A stretch of DNA of 64,000 nucleotides from JBBDJB01 sp040880125 (GTDB taxonomy: Bacteria > Planctomycetota > Planctomycetia > Pirellulales > JBBDJB01). Shown here piece after piece: positions 62,067 through 64,000 of the stretch (within the stretch, counting starts at the first letter, position 1; every line of letters starts with the position of its first letter). The translations under genes were made by a program, and so were the position numbers. The notes under the pieces were generated by a model that was not told the DNA's origin, did not search any database, and saw only the letters and a program-made list of their open reading frames with translations. The DNA is taken from the NCBI GenBank assembly GCA_040880125.1, contig JBBDJB010000046.1:20120-84119 (forward strand). The letters are read 5' to 3'.

Positions 62067-62471
62067 TCAGCGACGCCGGCGCAAATCGCGGTCCTTTGTT
62101 TTAAGGTCACAGTTCAACCGCCGGGCGATTGCAAAGAGCAAGCAGTCCACCACCTGGCGCTTCCGTCCGGGATAGAAGATCCGTTGTGCTCTTTGAATCG
62201 CGATCTTCCAGTCTTCGTCGGAGATATGCCCACCGTCTATGTTTTCGAACTCGTCGAGAAAGGCCAGCGCCAGAGACATTTCCTGGTCGTCGTCAACTCC
62301 GCAAGTGAACTCCAGGTACACGGGAGAAGCGATTACGCCATCGCCGTGAATATGGATCAATTCTCTTGCCCAAGCGGCGGCATCCTGCACCGTAGGAGAT
62401 TCGTACTGACGGCGTCTGCCGCGAAAAAAGGGAATCAGCAGACTGGTATCGAGCAGGCGTTTTGCCATCAC
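62067..62471 (-). CDS. PIN-domain protein (VapC-like)
   Basis: 134 residues. The PIN-domain acidic residues are present: Asp8 in RLLDTSLLIPFFRG, Glu54 in ASPVYLEFTCG, Asp109 in RQVVDCLLFAIARRL, and Asp127/129 in TKDRDL. VapC-type proteins are RNases. It starts 6 nt after the stop of an unknown gene (62478-62924) with no ribosome-binding site of its own, so translation is probably coupled. An ATG one codon further in is an equally good start. Confidence 0.8.
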   Translation of the reverse strand: MMAKRLLDTSLLIPFFRGRRRQYESPTVQDAAAWARELIHIHGDGVIASPVYLEFTCGVDDDQEMSLALAFLDEFENIDGGHISDEDWKIAIQRAQRIFYPGRKRQVVDCLLFAIARRLNCDLKTKDRDLRRRR

Positions 62472-62477
62472 ATGCTG

Positions 62478-62924
62478 CTAGACATCTGCACTGAGTGCCA
62501 GTCCGTCAAGCTGCGCGAGCCAATCGTCGGCGAATTCGCGCAGGAACTGTGCGACGTCTCTTCCTTCGGGGCGGCCGAGCGTGGAGATGACGAGATCAAC
62601 GTTCACGCCCGGGAGCAAGTTGCGAAATTGTTGACGGAATGGGAGGGCTTCCGTATCGACACCGGTCCTGGACAACTCCTGCGCCGTTCGGCGAAGTGTG
62701 CCTGTGAACGCATCGTTGTTTTCCCGAAACCACTCTATCGCTTTGTCCGCGTCGTGAGGCAGATGCTCACCGGAACAACGAAGGTCAATATACCAGAGGA
62801 GAACGGGATTCGGCTCCTCGTCGCCTTCGCGGAAACCTTCGGCGAGCGGAGAGCCGTTCAGGTCAATGCCGCTTCGCAGCCCTCCATCCACACGCTTCTG
62901 ACGATAAAAGAGCAAGTCCGTCAT
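62478..62924 (-). CDS. Unknown protein upstream of the PIN gene
   Basis: 148 residues from the ATG at 62924, with AAGGTGG 7 nt upstream; an ATG 12 codons earlier is also open. It begins TDLLFYRQKRVDGGLRSGID and continues VLLWYIDLRCSGEHLPHDAD, AIEWFRENNDAFTGTLRRTA and ending RDVAQFLREFADDWLAQLDG. I recognise no family. It does not look like a usual VapB (too long, no AbrB/RHH pattern). Coupled to the PIN gene, it may be an unusual antitoxin or a regulator. Confidence 0.6.
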   Translation of the reverse strand: MTDLLFYRQKRVDGGLRSGIDLNGSPLAEGFREGDEEPNPVLLWYIDLRCSGEHLPHDADKAIEWFRENNDAFTGTLRRTAQELSRTGVDTEALPFRQQFRNLLPGVNVDLVISTLGRPEGRDVAQFLREFADDWLAQLDGLALSADV

Positions 62925-63008
62925 TGTATTCCACCTTGGCTGGTTCGCTTCCCTCTCCATTCTACATCCCGGGCGGCCGCGCCGCCAAAAGCCGACCGAG
63001 TGCGCTTC

Positions 63009-64000
63009 TCATTCAAACTCGTACACAATCCGCCCGTGATGTTGGCTGCGGGAGATCTGATCCAGCGCGTACAGCCCGGCTAAGACGAACTCGATGCACG
63101 ACGCCCGAACTGCTGCGTTCTCGGAGGCGTTCACTTCAAAGGCCGTATCCCAAACCGGAGGCACACGCTCCAACCGCCGCGCGTACTCGGCCGATGGCAG
63201 CATGTCGCCGACCTCGATCTTCACGCCCTGGGAGAAGATCTCCGCGATCTCCTCCAGACTGTGCTGGTCCACGTACTCCTGGAATATAGTGCGGATCGCC
63301 TCCGCCATTACCGCGTCGAGCACTTGCCGCTCGGACATCTGGTGGCTGCCCATCAGGTCCAGCTCCAGTTTGCCAAGCGACGAAGCGTACAAGTGCCCCA
63401 GATCGCTGATCCGCGGCACGGACGGCGACTCGCCCAGCGCGGCGGCGCGGTGGCGCGCACTGGCGATCATCGTGCGATAGTTGGCGATGCTCATCCGCGC
63501 GCTGACGCCCGACTCCTGGTCGATGTACTTCGACTTCCGCGCCGCGGCGGTGATCTGCTCGATGATCTCCTTCATGAAGAACGGCACGACCACCGGCAGT
63601 TCGCCGTCCAGGCTGATGCCGGCTTCCTGATCGAGGATCTGAATGCCTAGCTCGCGCTCGCGGGGGTAGTGCGTATGGATCACCGATCCGATGCGGTCCT
63701 TGAGCTGCGGGATGACCTTGCCGCTGCGGTTGTAGGTGGCCGGATTGGCGGAGAACAGGATCATCACGTCGATATCGAACTGGATCGGATAGCCGCGGAT
63801 CTGCACGTCGCGTTCTTCGAGGATGTTGAACAGCCCCACCTGCACCAACTCGTCCAGCTCGGGCAGTTCGTTCATGGCGAAGATGCCACGATGCATACGC
63901 GGAATCAGCCCGAAGTGCAGCGCCTCTTCGGCCGACATACTGGCTCCGCCGGCGAGCTTGGCCGGATCGATCTCGCCGATGATGTCGGCGAACTTGGTGC
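63009..64000 (-). CDS. MoxR/BchI-type AAA+ ATPase, 5' part outside the window
   Basis: 330 visible codons, open to the window edge (TKFADIIGEIDPAKLAGGAS). A Walker B-like GIFAMNELPELDELVQ and sensor 1 MILFSANPATYNRSGKVIPQ are clear, followed by DRIGSVIHTHYPRERELGIQ. Walker A would lie outside. The C-terminal lid region is helical (LGHLYASSLGKLELDLMGSH, then QMSERQVLDAVMAEAIRTIF). These ATPases act with VWA partners to insert metals or remodel proteins; the VWA partner is at 60269-61969. Confidence 0.85.
   Translation of the reverse strand, partial: TKFADIIGEIDPAKLAGGASMSAEEALHFGLIPRMHRGIFAMNELPELDELVQVGLFNILEERDVQIRGYPIQFDIDVMILFSANPATYNRSGKVIPQLKDRIGSVIHTHYPRERELGIQILDQEAGISLDGELPVVVPFFMKEIIEQITAAARKSKYIDQESGVSARMSIANYRTMIASARHRAAALGESPSVPRISDLGHLYASSLGKLELDLMGSHQMSERQVLDAVMAEAIRTIFQEYVDQHSLEEIAEIFSQGVKIEVGDMLPSAEYARRLERVPPVWDTAFEVNASENAAVRASCIEFVLAGLYALDQISRSQHHGRIVYEFE

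Noticed and set aside
59957..62104. 715-codon plus-strand frame crossing two genes
   Set aside because: It passes through the end of the MBL gene in another frame and antisense through the VWA gene; no domain is recognisable.

Overview
This window is 64 kb of GC-rich chromosome from a planctomycete, most likely of the Pirellulales type, although no rRNA is present to fix the genus. The evidence is the gene content. There are several secreted sulfatases, a DUF1549/DUF1553 - DUF1501 - WD40 operon, and a giant surface protein with a planctomycete-type LEPR-XLL N-terminus. There is also a PQQ-propeller/malectin protein, a Gfo/Idh/MocA oxidoreductase with a twin-arginine-type leader, and a lysine-rich protein with a small C-terminal domain typical of the phylum.

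Layout. 0-3.8 kb: the first codons of a probable NUDIX hydrolase, the enoyl-ACP reductase FabI, a sigma-54 activator with GAF sensor, and tRNA-Lys(CUU) with its terminator. 3.8-13 kb: an arylsulfatase and a 2337-residue secreted modular protein. 13.3-18.8 kb: an AT-richer cassette of phage-tail-like genes (LamG, beta-helix, small structural proteins), with a decayed LamG gene. It lies between a 161-nt remnant of a second GH32 gene, itself hit by a small TA-flanked element, and an intact GH32 gene. 19.2-28.7 kb: carbohydrate and sulfate-ester degradation (GH32, oxidoreductase, sialidase-sulfatase-HEAT fusion, phosphodiesterase) and a TPR lipoprotein. 29-45.7 kb: more secreted or membrane proteins. 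These include an FG-GAP protein fused to an alpha/beta hydrolase without its nucleophile, a clan-A-like glycosidase, the DUF1549-DUF1501-WD40 operon, a GNAT enzyme, a 1445-residue PQQ-propeller protein with an embedded methyltransferase-like segment, an amidohydrolase and a zinc-ribbon membrane protein. 45.9-50 kb: a flavin-halogenase-like oxidoreductase with its own MarR regulator, and an AI-2E-type permease. 50-54 kb: a loose region with a metallohydrolase-like/DinB protein, a gene fragment, dispersed repeats, a DUF433/DUF5615 toxin-antitoxin pair and a candidate structured small RNA. 54-64 kb: a LarA-like protein, an AsmA-like giant membrane protein, a metallo-beta-lactamase-fold hydrolase, and a VWA/MoxR-type ATPase pair interrupted by a PIN-domain gene and an unknown partner.

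Together the secreted enzymes (sulfatases, sialidase, GH32, clan-A glycosidase, esterase-like) look like a polysaccharide-scavenging repertoire, though they do not form one regulated PUL. Two dispersed intergenic repeats recur through the window. One is a pyrimidine-rich CTCCCTCTCCC-type palindrome and the other is a hairpin containing CACAGACATTCCTGTCTGTG. One copy of the hairpin can be read as a false N-terminal extension beginning MAQTFLSV. No CRISPR array, rRNA, integrase or full transposase gene was found. All assignments come from reading the sequence and from remembered family motifs; no database search was run.
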